Assembly: GCF_003286085.1 (NCBI RefSeq)
Contig: NW_020825294.1
Location: forward strand, 13,104,501 to 13,168,500
Length of the DNA stretch: 64,000 bases
DNA from: Drosophila persimilis
Taxonomy: Eukaryota; Arthropoda; Insecta; Diptera; Drosophilidae
Direction: 5' to 3'
Each line of letters begins with the position of its first letter. Position 1 is the first letter of the stretch. A program made the translations under genes and the position numbers. Positions 33,413 to 41,280 of the stretch are shown here, one piece after another. The notes beneath the pieces are model-generated. The model was given only the letters and a program-made list of their open reading frames with translations, was not told the DNA's origin and made no database searches.

Positions 33413-35947
33413 CTACTGGAAGAGTCCTCTGCCGGGGACGATAAATGCTGTTGCCTCTCTGCTGCCCTCGGCCACCGGGATCTGCCAGTATCCGTTTTTG
33501 AGGTCCAGCGTGGAGATGTAGCGAGCGTGGCGAAGTCTCTCGAGAATGTGGTTAATCCGTGGCAGCGGATATGCGTCTGGCACCGAGCGGGCATTTAGCT
33601 GGCCATAATCCACGCACATTCGCATTTCTCCGGTCTTCTTTCCTACCAAGACGATTGGGGCGCTGTGGGGACTGTGGGATGGCTCGATCCTTCCGTCCCG
33701 TAGCAGCTCGTCCACCTGCGCGTTGATGATCTTCTGCATGGCCGGGTTCTTCGGGAAATAGCGTTGCTTCACGGGCCTGTCGTCTCGCATTGTTATCGTG
33801 TGTTCGGCGATGTGGGAGACTCCACCTAGTCCGTCGAATTTTGCCAGTTCTTCTTCCAGAAACTTGCCTGCCCACGGCGTGGGGGGTGGCTCGGGGTCTG
33901 GGTCTTGCTGCCACGGCGATAGGTCCTCCAGTTCCAGAGCGGTAATGGCGGCCAAGATCGCGGTCTCGTAGTCATCCGAGTCGGCTGGGCGAAACGGGTT
34001 GCGTTCCCGAGCTATCTCGGTGTCGGCTAATGGCTCCAGTTGGTAGTCCGTCGTCGTGGCTTCTGTGATCTCGTCCTGTGGTATCGGGGTTCGTGGCTTG
34101 CGTGATGTCTGTCGTGCTGGGTTACTACGTGGTGACTCCCGGTTTGATGAGCTGGCCCTGGAGTGGTCCAGCGGCGCTGAAGCTATCTCTGCCGAAGTTT
34201 TCTGCTTTCTGCTGTGTCCTGTTGGTGACTCCTGGTTCGACGAGCTGGCCCTGGATTGATCCAGTGGAGCTGGAGCTGTCTCTGCCAAAGTCCTCTGTTT
34301 CCTGCTGTGTCCTGTTGGTGACTCCTGGTTCGACGAGCTGGCCCTGGATTGATCCAGTGGAGCCGAAGCTGTCTCTGCCAAAGTCCTCTGTTTCCGGCCG
34401 TGTCCTGTTGGTGACTCCTGGTTCGACGAGCTGGCCCTGGATTGATCCAGTGGAGCCGGAGCTGTCTCTGCCAAAGTCCTCAGTTTCCTGCTGTGTCCTG
34501 TTGGTGACTCCTGGTTCGACGAGCTGGCCCGGGATTGATCCAGTGGAGCCGAAGCTGTCTCTGCCAAAGTCCTCAGTTTCCGGCCGTGTCCTGTTGGTGA
34601 CTCCTGGTTCGACGAGCTGGCCCTGGATTGATCCAGTGGAGCCGAAGCTGTCTCTGCCAAAGTCCTCTGTTTCCGGCCGTGTCCTGTTGGTGACTCCTGG
34701 TTCGACGAGCTGGCCCTGGATTGATCCAGTGGAGCCGGAGCTGTCTCTGCCAAAGTCCTTTGGTTCCTGCTGTGTCCTGATGGTGACTCCTGGTTCGACG
34801 AGCTGGCCCTGGATTGATCCAGTGGAGCCGAAGCTGTCTCTGCCAAAGTCCTCTGTTTCCGGCCGTGTCCTGTTGGTGACTCCTGGTTCGACGAACTGGC
34901 CCTGGATTGATCCAGTGGAGCCGAAGCTGTCTCTGCCAAAGTCCTCTGTTTCCGGCCGTGTCCTGTTGGTGACTCCTGGTTCGACGAGCTGGCCCTGGAT
35001 TGATCCAGTGGAGCCGAAGCTGTCTCTGCCAAAGTCCTCTGTTTCCGGCCGTGTCCTGTTGGTGACTCCTGGTTCGACGAGCTGGCCCTGGATTGATCCA
35101 GTGGAGCCGAAGCTGTCTCTGCCAAAGTCTTCTGTTTCCTGCTGTGTCCTGTTGGTGTCGGGGTTCGTGCTGGGGAACTGGCCATGGTTGGTTCCCTCGG
35201 TGTCGCAGTTCGTTCCGTCGTAGCTTTCTTCGTGTCCTGTTGTGGTGGCGTAGTCCTGGGGTTGTTGCTTGATCTTGTCTGGTAGGGCTTTGTTGTCGCT
35301 GCGGTTGGGTAGTTCGTGGTTGGCTGTGGGGTGTTGGTCTGCGGCTGGTCTCGGATGGCAGTGGAGTCCGCAAACGTGACAGACCGTGGGCGTGGCTGGG
35401 CGGTGCATGATGGTATCGTCCCGGCGGGTTTCTGCTGCAACTTCAGCTGTAGATATGCCCGTCCGCAGTGGATCCTCGCGCGGATGCCACAGACGAAGTC
35501 GAGTCCCAAGATGAAGTCGTCTAATACCGTGGGGAGTATAAGAAGAGATACCTGTGTTTCTTGCTGATCCAGGCGCACTGTGACTGCTATCGCTTGGTTG
35601 ATCTCCTTCCTGGTTCCATCTGCCAGGCGGATCCTGGTCCTCACCTCTCGCCTGTTCTCGGTCGTCCCTATCTCCTTCGCCAGCCGCTCACTGATGAAGG
35701 ATCGTGTGGCTCCAGTGTCGAGGGTGGCCGCAAATGCTCTCCCATTGATGTCCACCAGGGCAGCGATCCTTCCTCCGGTCATGCTTAATGGGTGGGTTTC
35801 TCCTGTTCCTGGGTGCGCGCCTCCGTCCATGTCCCAGTTGGGCGGAGACCCGACCCGTTTCCCGACGCGGGTTTCCGGCAGCAGTTGATGGTCCGGACCC
35901 CTCGGTGGCCACATTCCCAACAGAACAGCTTCTGTCGGTTTGTGCAC
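33413..35947 (-). CDS. Protease and RT N-terminal part of Ty3/gypsy pol, with 31-residue repeats
   Basis: 844 open codons in the frame -1 to gag. Aspartic protease motif: AATLDTGATRSFISERLA. A 250-residue Ser/Thr/Pro/Gln-rich linker and eleven 31-residue repeats follow (34130-35152). Then come the RT fingers: VKQRYFPKNPAMQKIINAQV, GRIEPSHSPHSAPIVLVGKK, MRMCVDYGQLN and LDLKNGYWQIPV. The frame ends at TAG 33413-33415, exactly where the Trp of the usual GLFQW-KVMPFGL motif is expected, so this is a nonsense change rather than a natural end. Confidence 0.85.
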   Translation of the reverse strand: MHKPTEAVLLGMWPPRGPDHQLLPETRVGKRVGSPPNWDMDGGAHPGTGETHPLSMTGGRIAALVDINGRAFAATLDTGATRSFISERLAKEIGTTENRREVRTRIRLADGTRKEINQAIAVTVRLDQQETQVSLLILPTVLDDFILGLDFVCGIRARIHCGRAYLQLKLQQKPAGTIPSCTAQPRPRSVTFADSTAIRDQPQTNTPQPTTNYPTAATTKPYQTRSSNNPRTTPPQQDTKKATTERTATPREPTMASSPARTPTPTGHSRKQKTLAETASAPLDQSRASSSNQESPTGHGRKQRTLAETASAPLDQSRASSSNQESPTGHGRKQRTLAETASAPLDQSRASSSNQESPTGHGRKQRTLAETASAPLDQSRASSSNQESPSGHSRNQRTLAETAPAPLDQSRASSSNQESPTGHGRKQRTLAETASAPLDQSRASSSNQESPTGHGRKLRTLAETASAPLDQSRASSSNQESPTGHSRKLRTLAETAPAPLDQSRASSSNQESPTGHGRKQRTLAETASAPLDQSRASSSNQESPTGHSRKQRTLAETAPAPLDQSRASSSNQESPTGHSRKQKTSAEIASAPLDHSRASSSNRESPRSNPARQTSRKPRTPIPQDEITEATTTDYQLEPLADTEIARERNPFRPADSDDYETAILAAITALELEDLSPWQQDPDPEPPPTPWAGKFLEEELAKFDGLGGVSHIAEHTITMRDDRPVKQRYFPKNPAMQKIINAQVDELLRDGRIEPSHSPHSAPIVLVGKKTGEMRMCVDYGQLNARSVPDAYPLPRINHILERLRHARYISTLDLKNGYWQIPVAEGSREATAFIVPGRGLFQ
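34130..35152 (-). repeat. Eleven tandem 93-bp repeats inside pol, in frame
   Basis: Each unit encodes 31 residues around TLAETASAPLDQSRASSSNQ, bounded by TGHGRKQR and ESP. Units differ by a few substitutions (G/S, K/N, Q/L, S/P) and keep frame perfectly. They lie between protease and reverse transcriptase, where other Ty3/gypsy elements have only a short linker. The sequence predicts a flexible, hydrophilic spacer. Confidence 0.92.
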
Positions 35948-37203
35948 GCACTACTGAAATGGCCGTTTTCCCCGCAGTTCCGGCAGGCTCGTTGTACATC
36001 GATCGCCTGCTCTTGCTCCTGGCCGATTCCTCGGTTGGCGATCTCGGTTTTCCCGGGTGTCTCGTGTATGTTGCCTCGTTGGGGGTTGGTTCCATTGCCG
36101 ATATAGGCGGCTCGATGGTTCTGCGTGGTCCCGATGCTACGGAGTGCGTCTCGGTCCCGCGCGGTTTCGTAGGCCGAGACGAGCTGGGTCAATTCTGTGA
36201 GTGATCGGAAATCCTGTCTGCGCGTGTACATTTGATACTCCGGACGGAGATTTTCGTAGATCCGCTCGAGTTCCTGTTCCCGAGTATACTGGGCTCGCTG
36301 CATCATCAGACGCAACTCGATAAGGTAATCCCGGAAGGATTCCTTGGGCTTCTGTTCCCGACTTCGTATGGGGTCTTCCAGCCGCTGGAAGTATCTGGGG
36401 GGCAGGAAGAATTCTAGGAATTCTTTCCGAAAGTCTGTCCAATTCTGTCCCTGCATCTGAAAAGCTCAGAACCATCCTTCGGCCTTACCTGTAAGGAGAC
36501 CGGAGATGGCTCGCGGCAACTGCTCTGGGCTCCCGCCGTATGATTCCACTCGCTCCTCGAGCCTTTCGATGTACGCTAGTGGGTCCGCGTGGCCGTCGAA
36601 AGTAACTCCCCATTTCCGGAGTTTGTCCGCCAGTAATGAGTATGAAATCTCACCCCCTCCGGGGCGTGAGACCCGATGTCCCTGAGGAAGACGTGGCTGT
36701 TCTCCGTCCGTGGTTGTCTGGTGGCTAGGCGTGGCCACTGGTCCAGTGGTAGTGGGTCCTGGCTCGTGGTTCTTGCTGGCCGCCTCTGGTCTGATTCCTT
36801 GGAGTGGTCCTTGGGCATCTCGTCGTGGTTGCTCGTCCTGAGCGGCCGGTGTCTCGGTTGCTGACTCGCGGTATCCGTGGGTGGATCCTTGGCTCGTGCT
36901 GGGCAGTTCGGGTACGATTAATCGCAGTTTTGGTCCCTCCTTGCTGTCTTCCATCTTCGTCGGGCTCTCTGGCCCGGGTGACGTGGCTGGACTCCGGTGG
37001 TCCCTGGGGCTCGGGATGTTCCCAAAGTGCGTGGCCAATTCGTCCAGCCTTGCTTGCACGGCTTCGGGGTGCCCTGGGCGTGCGATGAATGCGGTGATCC
37101 GGTTCAGTAGGTCCTCTACAGTCCCAGTTTCCCCTAGTCCAAACTCCTTAGCTAGGCTCTGCAGCTCGTCCTTCCTGCGGGACGCTATCCAGCGGATGTT
37201 CAT
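35785..37203 (-). CDS. Gag of Ty3/gypsy element, one internal stop
   Basis: From ATG 37203 (MNIRWIASRRKDELQSLA, a SAP-like helix-turn-helix motif over the first 45 residues), through a Pro/Ser-rich linker, to a capsid-like region (WGVTFDGHADPLAYIERLEE, then FLEFFLPPRYFQRLEDPI). Two zinc knuckles follow: CRNCGENGHFSSAC (CX2CX4HX4C) and a variant CWECGHRGVRTINC. A TGA at 36466-36468 interrupts the capsid part; the flanking frame is the same, so this is a point nonsense mutation. The end overlaps pol by about 160 bases. Gag would form the particle and bind element RNA. Confidence 0.85.
35857..35863 (-). promoter_or_regulatory. Programmed -1 frameshift site at gag/pol overlap
   Basis: The element strand reads G GGA AAC, a canonical X XXY YYZ slippery heptamer. 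Its GGA and AAC are gag-frame codons (frame of stop 35785-35787), and slipping back one base enters the pol frame, which is open from 35947. A CTCCG/CGGAG pair about 15-45 bases downstream could form the stimulatory stem. Confidence 0.7.
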
Positions 37204-37257
37204 CCTGATCCTGATGGCACCGGGGCGAGTCCTTATCAGCACGGTCTGGGGCTCCTG

Positions 37258-37546
37258 TACTAGGATACACGGCACTGGGTGAGAGTCTTGTTCGAAGGAC
37301 ACGCGGCACGGTACTGGGTCGGTGATCCTATACTAGGATACACAGCACAGGGGTGAGGGATCCTGTTCGAAGGACACGCGGCACGGTACTAGATCGGTGA
37401 TCCTGTACTAGGATACACAGCACTGGGTTGGATGATCCTGTCGAAGGACACGCGGCACGGTACTAGATCGGTGATCCTGTACTAGGATACACAGCACTGG
37501 GTTGGATGATCCTGTCGAAGGATACGTGGCGCGGTACAGGGAAAGG
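37258..37546 (-). repeat. Four ~73-bp tandem repeats in the retrotransposon leader
   Basis: Units start at TACTAGGATACAC near 37258, 37331, 37406 and 37480, each with a GAAGGACACGCGGCACGGTA core. They lie in the 5' leader between the primer-binding site and gag, a position where some retroelements carry insulator- or regulator-binding repeats. Confidence 0.85.
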
Positions 37547-37639
37547 TTCTGTCTGACTGCTCAGTGGTAACTGTGTGACTGCCCGGTGACAACTGCCTCG
37601 ACCTGCTCCGCCTTATATTGGCCGCGGCCATGGCTTTGT

Positions 37640-37925
37640 GGCCGAGGGCTCCTCTGCCATGTAGCTGCTCCTCTCCCTCGCTGCTCCGTGTTCTACTGCT
37701 GCTTCGCTGCTTGGCTGCTCGGTCACTCTCTCGCTGCTCTGTCACTGCTTGGCTGCTCCGTCACTGTCTCGCTGCTCTGTCGCTGCTGCTCTTCCGCGCT
37801 GCCGCTGCCTCGCTGCTCTGTCGCTGCTGCTTCTCTGCTCTGCCGCTGCCTCGCTGCTGCTTCTCTGCTCTGCCGCTGCTTCTGCTTGGCTACTCTGTCG
37901 CTGGTGCCGCTTTGTCGCCGTCGCG
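37640..37925. repeat. Low-complexity CTGCT-rich tract in leader
   Basis: Imperfect repetition of CTGCTCTGTCGCTGCTGCTTCTCTGCTCTGCCGCTGCC. On the element strand it is a purine/CAG-rich leader. Several frames are open only because of this composition. Confidence 0.75.
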
Positions 37926-38358
37926 TGCCAAAGTTTTAAGCGCCGTCCGCGGCCATTTTCTCCCGGCACGCGGTGCTGTGTCTTCGGCGTCTCTCCCCGT
38001 CTCTTTCTGTCGCGTAGGTGACTGGCTGCGTGGTTTTTCGCGTGGTTTTCGCCGGCGCGTCTGGGACACGTGCCGGCGGCTGTTGCTAGGGGGGTATTAG
38101 AGAAACCAGCCTCAGCTGTACATAAGTCGAGGGATCAAAGATTGGTGCTGGCTATTCGCCGGGACTCTGATTTTGGGGCTGCTAATCACTGATTTAAAGT
38201 TTTCCTTTCCTTTCTCCTGCTGCTTTACCTGATCCGTGGGTCCTAAGCATCGTTTGCTGTTTTACTTTGGTGGGTCTTGCTTTTTAATTGTGGGCTGCTG
38301 CTTGGTTCCCTTTTCACTTTTCACTTGTTCCCTATGCTCACCGACTCTCCCCTCGTGG

Positions 38359-38376
38359 GTCCCTGCTCGGGCGCCA
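38359..38376 (-). other. Primer-binding site of Ty3/gypsy element (tRNA-Lys3-like)
   Basis: The element strand reads TGGCGCCCGAGCAGGGAC, two bases inside the LTR end. It matches the site complementary to tRNA-Lys(UUU) at 17 of 18 positions, with one G that can still pair as a wobble. Confidence 0.8.
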
Positions 38377-38378
38377 TC

Positions 38379-39033
38379 TGTAAGGAAGTTCTCAGGCCGA
38401 GGTACAGCTTCTCAGTCTGTCCAGGGCCCGGTCCTTCCCCACAGCAAAATCTGTTGTGTGAGGACCTAAGGGGAGAGCCGCTCGTGGCGAAAGCGCGCCC
38501 GTGGGGTGGATCGTGGGGCGGTCGGGCCTGGCCCGGCCACGAGGCGTGGGTGAAGCCGTGCGTGGGAGCTGCAGAGACGTGCGTTGCGGGTCATGTGTGG
38601 CGGGAGAAGAGGTTTGGATCAGGGATCGGAAGGGTATGGGATAGGGGAGCCCAGCTTAGCAGATGCCGCATGATCCACGACTCACATCTGCGTCGCCAGG
38701 TCCCCAGGGCGAGGGTGTAGGAGAGGGAACCCAGCTTTGCGAATGCCGCGTGAATCCACGACTCACATCCAGCATCGCCGGGTCCCCAGGGGGAAAAGGT
38801 ACAGGAGAGGAGAAACCCAGCTTGGTGAATGCCGCGTGATCCACGACTCACATCCGCTGGGCCTCCCGGGAAAAGGGAAGAGAGGGGGAGGGGGAGTGAG
38901 TTACTCCTACGGGCGAATGTTCTCAGACAGGTGGGTGGAGGTTGGTGTCTTTATTTTTTCGGATCATTTCCCTACTTAAAATCCCGCGCCTGCAGCGGGG
39001 AAAAAGGCGCCAAAAAACTTATATTAAACCACA
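38379..39033 (-). repeat. 5' LTR of Ty3/gypsy element
   Basis: TGTAAGG...AACCACA on the plus strand, near-identical to 28869-29528. It contains three diverged copies of CCACGACTCACATC(T/C) spaced about 80 bp apart (38655-38850). The LTR may extend further right: sequence after 39033 is GC-rich and distinct from the left flank, and no target duplication closes at 39033. Confidence 0.8.
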
Positions 39034-39700
39034 TGTGTGCATGGATATGTAAAAAAAAACTGCGGGAATGTTCTGTCTATGCCTGCCTACTGCACCGATC
39101 TGTTCCCCCCCAGAGCTCACATACGTGAAGTGGCTCACCCTTGTTTTCCTCCTTTGGGGTCCTGGTATACCGCGGCGGGTCCTCGTCACGTCGGCTTATC
39201 TCGTACACCGCGTGCTCACAGCTTGTTCTTTTCTTTTTACACACCGCGGTCGCGGCTTATTTTTCCGTCACACAACCGGTCTTGTTCAGCCCTCGGAGAT
39301 CACTCCCGAGTCTGGCCCGCGCTGGACCGTGCCAGGCCTCTCCTTTGTCTTTTTCCAGCTTCTCTGCCGCTTCGTGGCTGCGCAGCTTCGGCTGTCGGCC
39401 TCGGCGGCGTGGGCGATCGGCTGCGTCTCTGTATTCTCTGCTTCGCCGTCGGCCCTTTCCTCGGCTGCGTGGGCGTAAGGCCGATCGGCAGCTTCTCTGC
39501 CGCTTCGCTCTCTTTCCTCTGTGTATAGCCGTTCTCTTCGTTGCGTTCCCTCTTCGCTGCGTGGCCGTCGTGTGCGTCTCTCTTTCGTGTGTGTATAGCC
39601 GTTCTCTTCGTTGCGTTCTCTCTTTCGTGTGTGTATAGCCGTCGTGTGCGTCTCTCTTTCGGGTGTGTACTCTTACTAATAGAAAAAACCCCACTGTTTT
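39034..39700. other. GC/pyrimidine-rich stretch with short tandem repeats
   Basis: No gene is recognised. From 39520 to 39670 a unit around CGTGTGTGTATAGCCGTTCTCTTCGTTGCGTT recurs about three times. It may be an extension of the adjacent LTR or a separate LTR fragment. Confidence 0.45.
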
Positions 39701-39884
39701 GGTTTTCTTAGCCTATTTCTTATTTTAATTAAGGAACTGAGGATTCATTTGTTTGTCTTGGTAATAATAATAGTACTAGTAATATAATGAGATAAAGATA
39801 ACAGTAGATAATAATGAAACTAGGTAACAACCGTCGGGGCGGTCCCTTCAAGGGATGATGTCGTGATCTCTATTGTGGAGGCTT

Positions 39885-40040
39885 ATGCCTTCACAATCTT
39901 TTGCGAGCCTTTTATGATATCTTTTGCGAGACTTTTGCGAGCCGCTTATGATATTTTTTGCGAGACTTTTGCAATATCGTTTGCGAGCCTTTTGCAATAT
40001 CGTTTGCGAGCCCTTTATGATATCTTTTGCGAGCCGAAAG
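39885..40040. repeat. Short tandem repeat array (TTTTGCGAG units)
   Basis: About seven alternating units of the type TTTTGCGAGCC(T)TTTATGATATC or TTTTGCGAGACTTTTGC. The TTTTGCGAG motif also recurs in the 40480-40745 repeat, linking the two. Confidence 0.75.
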
Positions 40041-40146
40041 TAATATGAAAAGGGACGCACAATTTTTTTTTGTTTTTTATAATTTTTAATTTTATTTTAA
40101 TTAATTTTAATTTTTAATTTTGGTGGTACATAAATAGATTAAAAAA

Positions 40147-40347
40147 TTATATTAGTGAATTAAATTTAATTTGTTTTTTCTCCTTCGACACTCTGTCCTG
40201 GGCGTACTGGAAAAATTTTTGCGTGATTCGGTCGAAATCGGCGTCTTCTAACGAAAATCTTTCCTTAAATCCCGCTGTAAACAAATAATCATGTTTATTA
40301 TATTACAATATACATATTAATTTGAAAATAATACTTACTACGGATGG
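40147..40347 (-). CDS. Possible spliced C-terminal exons of an unidentified gene
   Basis: On the minus strand a GT-AG intron (donor GTAAGTAT at 40338, acceptor TTGTTTACAG ending 40275) joins a tiny exon (40347-40339) to 40274-40147. The last exon reads GFKERFSLEDADFDRITQKF, then FQYAQDRVSKEKK, then a TAA stop. The splice sites are good and the peptide is protein-like. Nothing upstream on this strand is recognised, and a 9-nt exon is suspicious. It could be a captured or decayed gene end, or part of a transposon. Confidence 0.3.
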
Positions 40348-40479
40348 CTAGAAAAAAATATATACACAGAATGTGTAGATTGTTGTCTTTTTGGGGTCTT
40401 ATACTGCTCCCAAACTCAAATTTTGTGCACTATACTATACTATTAAATAAATAATAATTGCGTATTGTGCCCGTTTTTA

Positions 40480-40745
40480 AGTACGTTTGTGATAGTTTTG
40501 CGAGACTTTGTCGTCACTCGGTTTTCGTCCGGTAAATGCTCTTTTCTGAGTCCGTCTGCGAGCATTTTGTGAGACTTCACCCGTACCTAGCTATTTTTTC
40601 CGTTATGTTTCACTTTTCTGTCCATTTTTCACCCGTTTTTAAGTCCGTTTGTGATAGTTTTGCGAGACTTTGTCGTCACTCGGTTTTTATCCGGTAAATG
40701 CTCTTTTCTAAGTCCGTCTGCGAGCATTTTGCGAGACTTCACTCA
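40480..40745. repeat. Two ~110-bp direct repeats
   Basis: AAGT(A/C)CGTTTGTGATAGTTTTGCGAGACTTTGTCGTCACTCGG and the following TCCGGTAAATGCTCTTTTCT segment occur at about 40480-40575 and 40640-40745, roughly 160 bp apart. A diverged partial third unit follows to 40810. Confidence 0.8.
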
Positions 40746-40904
40746 TCGCTCCCGGATTTTTATCATTTCTAAGTCCGTTTCCGGACATTTTATGATAGTT
40801 CCGTTTTACTATCGCTTTTTGGTCTACTGGGATGTTTCGACAAAAATATGTGATTGTATGTTTTTTCAGATTTTTTGAACTCTCTCAGGTTCTGTTTTGC
40901 CACC

Positions 40905-41280
40905 AGCATGTTTTAGTGTATGGGTGCACATGCATTCTCTCTGCGCTCTCTCTCTCATGATGACGTCACTCTGGGGTATTGATCGCGCAAGCCAGTGTGT
41001 GACGTTTTCGTTGTATGAACTGGCACATCTATATACTGTATGGTTAGTGATATAATATATGAAAAGATTCACTAAAGCGAATCTCAAGGGGAAATTGTTA
41101 TACGGAAAATTCGTAATATATAATGCATTTTTGCAGAATATAGCATTGCAGTGTTATGGAAACGAGTTCGTTATACAGTTTTCTTTCGTTGTACGAAAGT
41201 TCGTAATAGAGAAGTTCGACTGCTCGAGTATATCATATAAATCGTATGAATTCAGATTACATTAATTAATAACTTAAGCC
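40905..41280 (-). mobile_element. LTR-like segment next to BEL/Pao remnant
   Basis: The reverse complement of 40930-41050 matches 28560-28675. It lies directly 3' (element sense) of decayed BEL/Pao pol, the expected place for its 3' LTR. The left border is unclear. Confidence 0.5.

Larger units (their letters stand above)
28869..39033 (-). mobile_element. Ty3/gypsy LTR retrotransposon, nearly complete, inactivated
   Basis: Minus-strand order: LTR (38379-39033), tRNA-Lys-type primer-binding site (38359-38376), long leader, gag, protease-RT-RNase H-integrase, an extra 3' reading region, LTR (28869-29528). Gag, the protease-first pol order and integrase after RNase H identify Ty3/gypsy. The lentivirus-like primer-binding site recalls the Osvaldo/Ulysses group of Drosophila elements, a tentative placement. 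Coding is broken by nonsense codons (36466, 33413) and frameshifting deletions (near 33265 and 32735). The LTRs are almost identical over their shared 660 bp (a few substitutions and a short indel at 29345), so the insertion is fairly young. The bases outside the two LTRs do not form an obvious target duplication. Confidence 0.9.

Noticed and set aside
34078..35223. Plus-strand open frame of 381 codons
   Set aside because: Antisense shadow of the 93-bp repeat array in pol. A repeat unit divisible by three with no stops stays open in several frames.
34125..35408. Second minus-strand frame of 427 codons across the repeat array
   Set aside because: Shifted frame of the same repeats. Protease and RT motifs are in the 33413-35947 frame.
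37586..38100. Leucine/alanine/cysteine-rich frames
   Set aside because: Created by the CTGCT-rich tract in the retrotransposon leader.
39037..39694. Overlapping frames of 136-165 codons on both strands
   Set aside because: Pyrimidine-rich, repetitive DNA open by composition; peptides are Arg/Ser/Leu-rich without family features.
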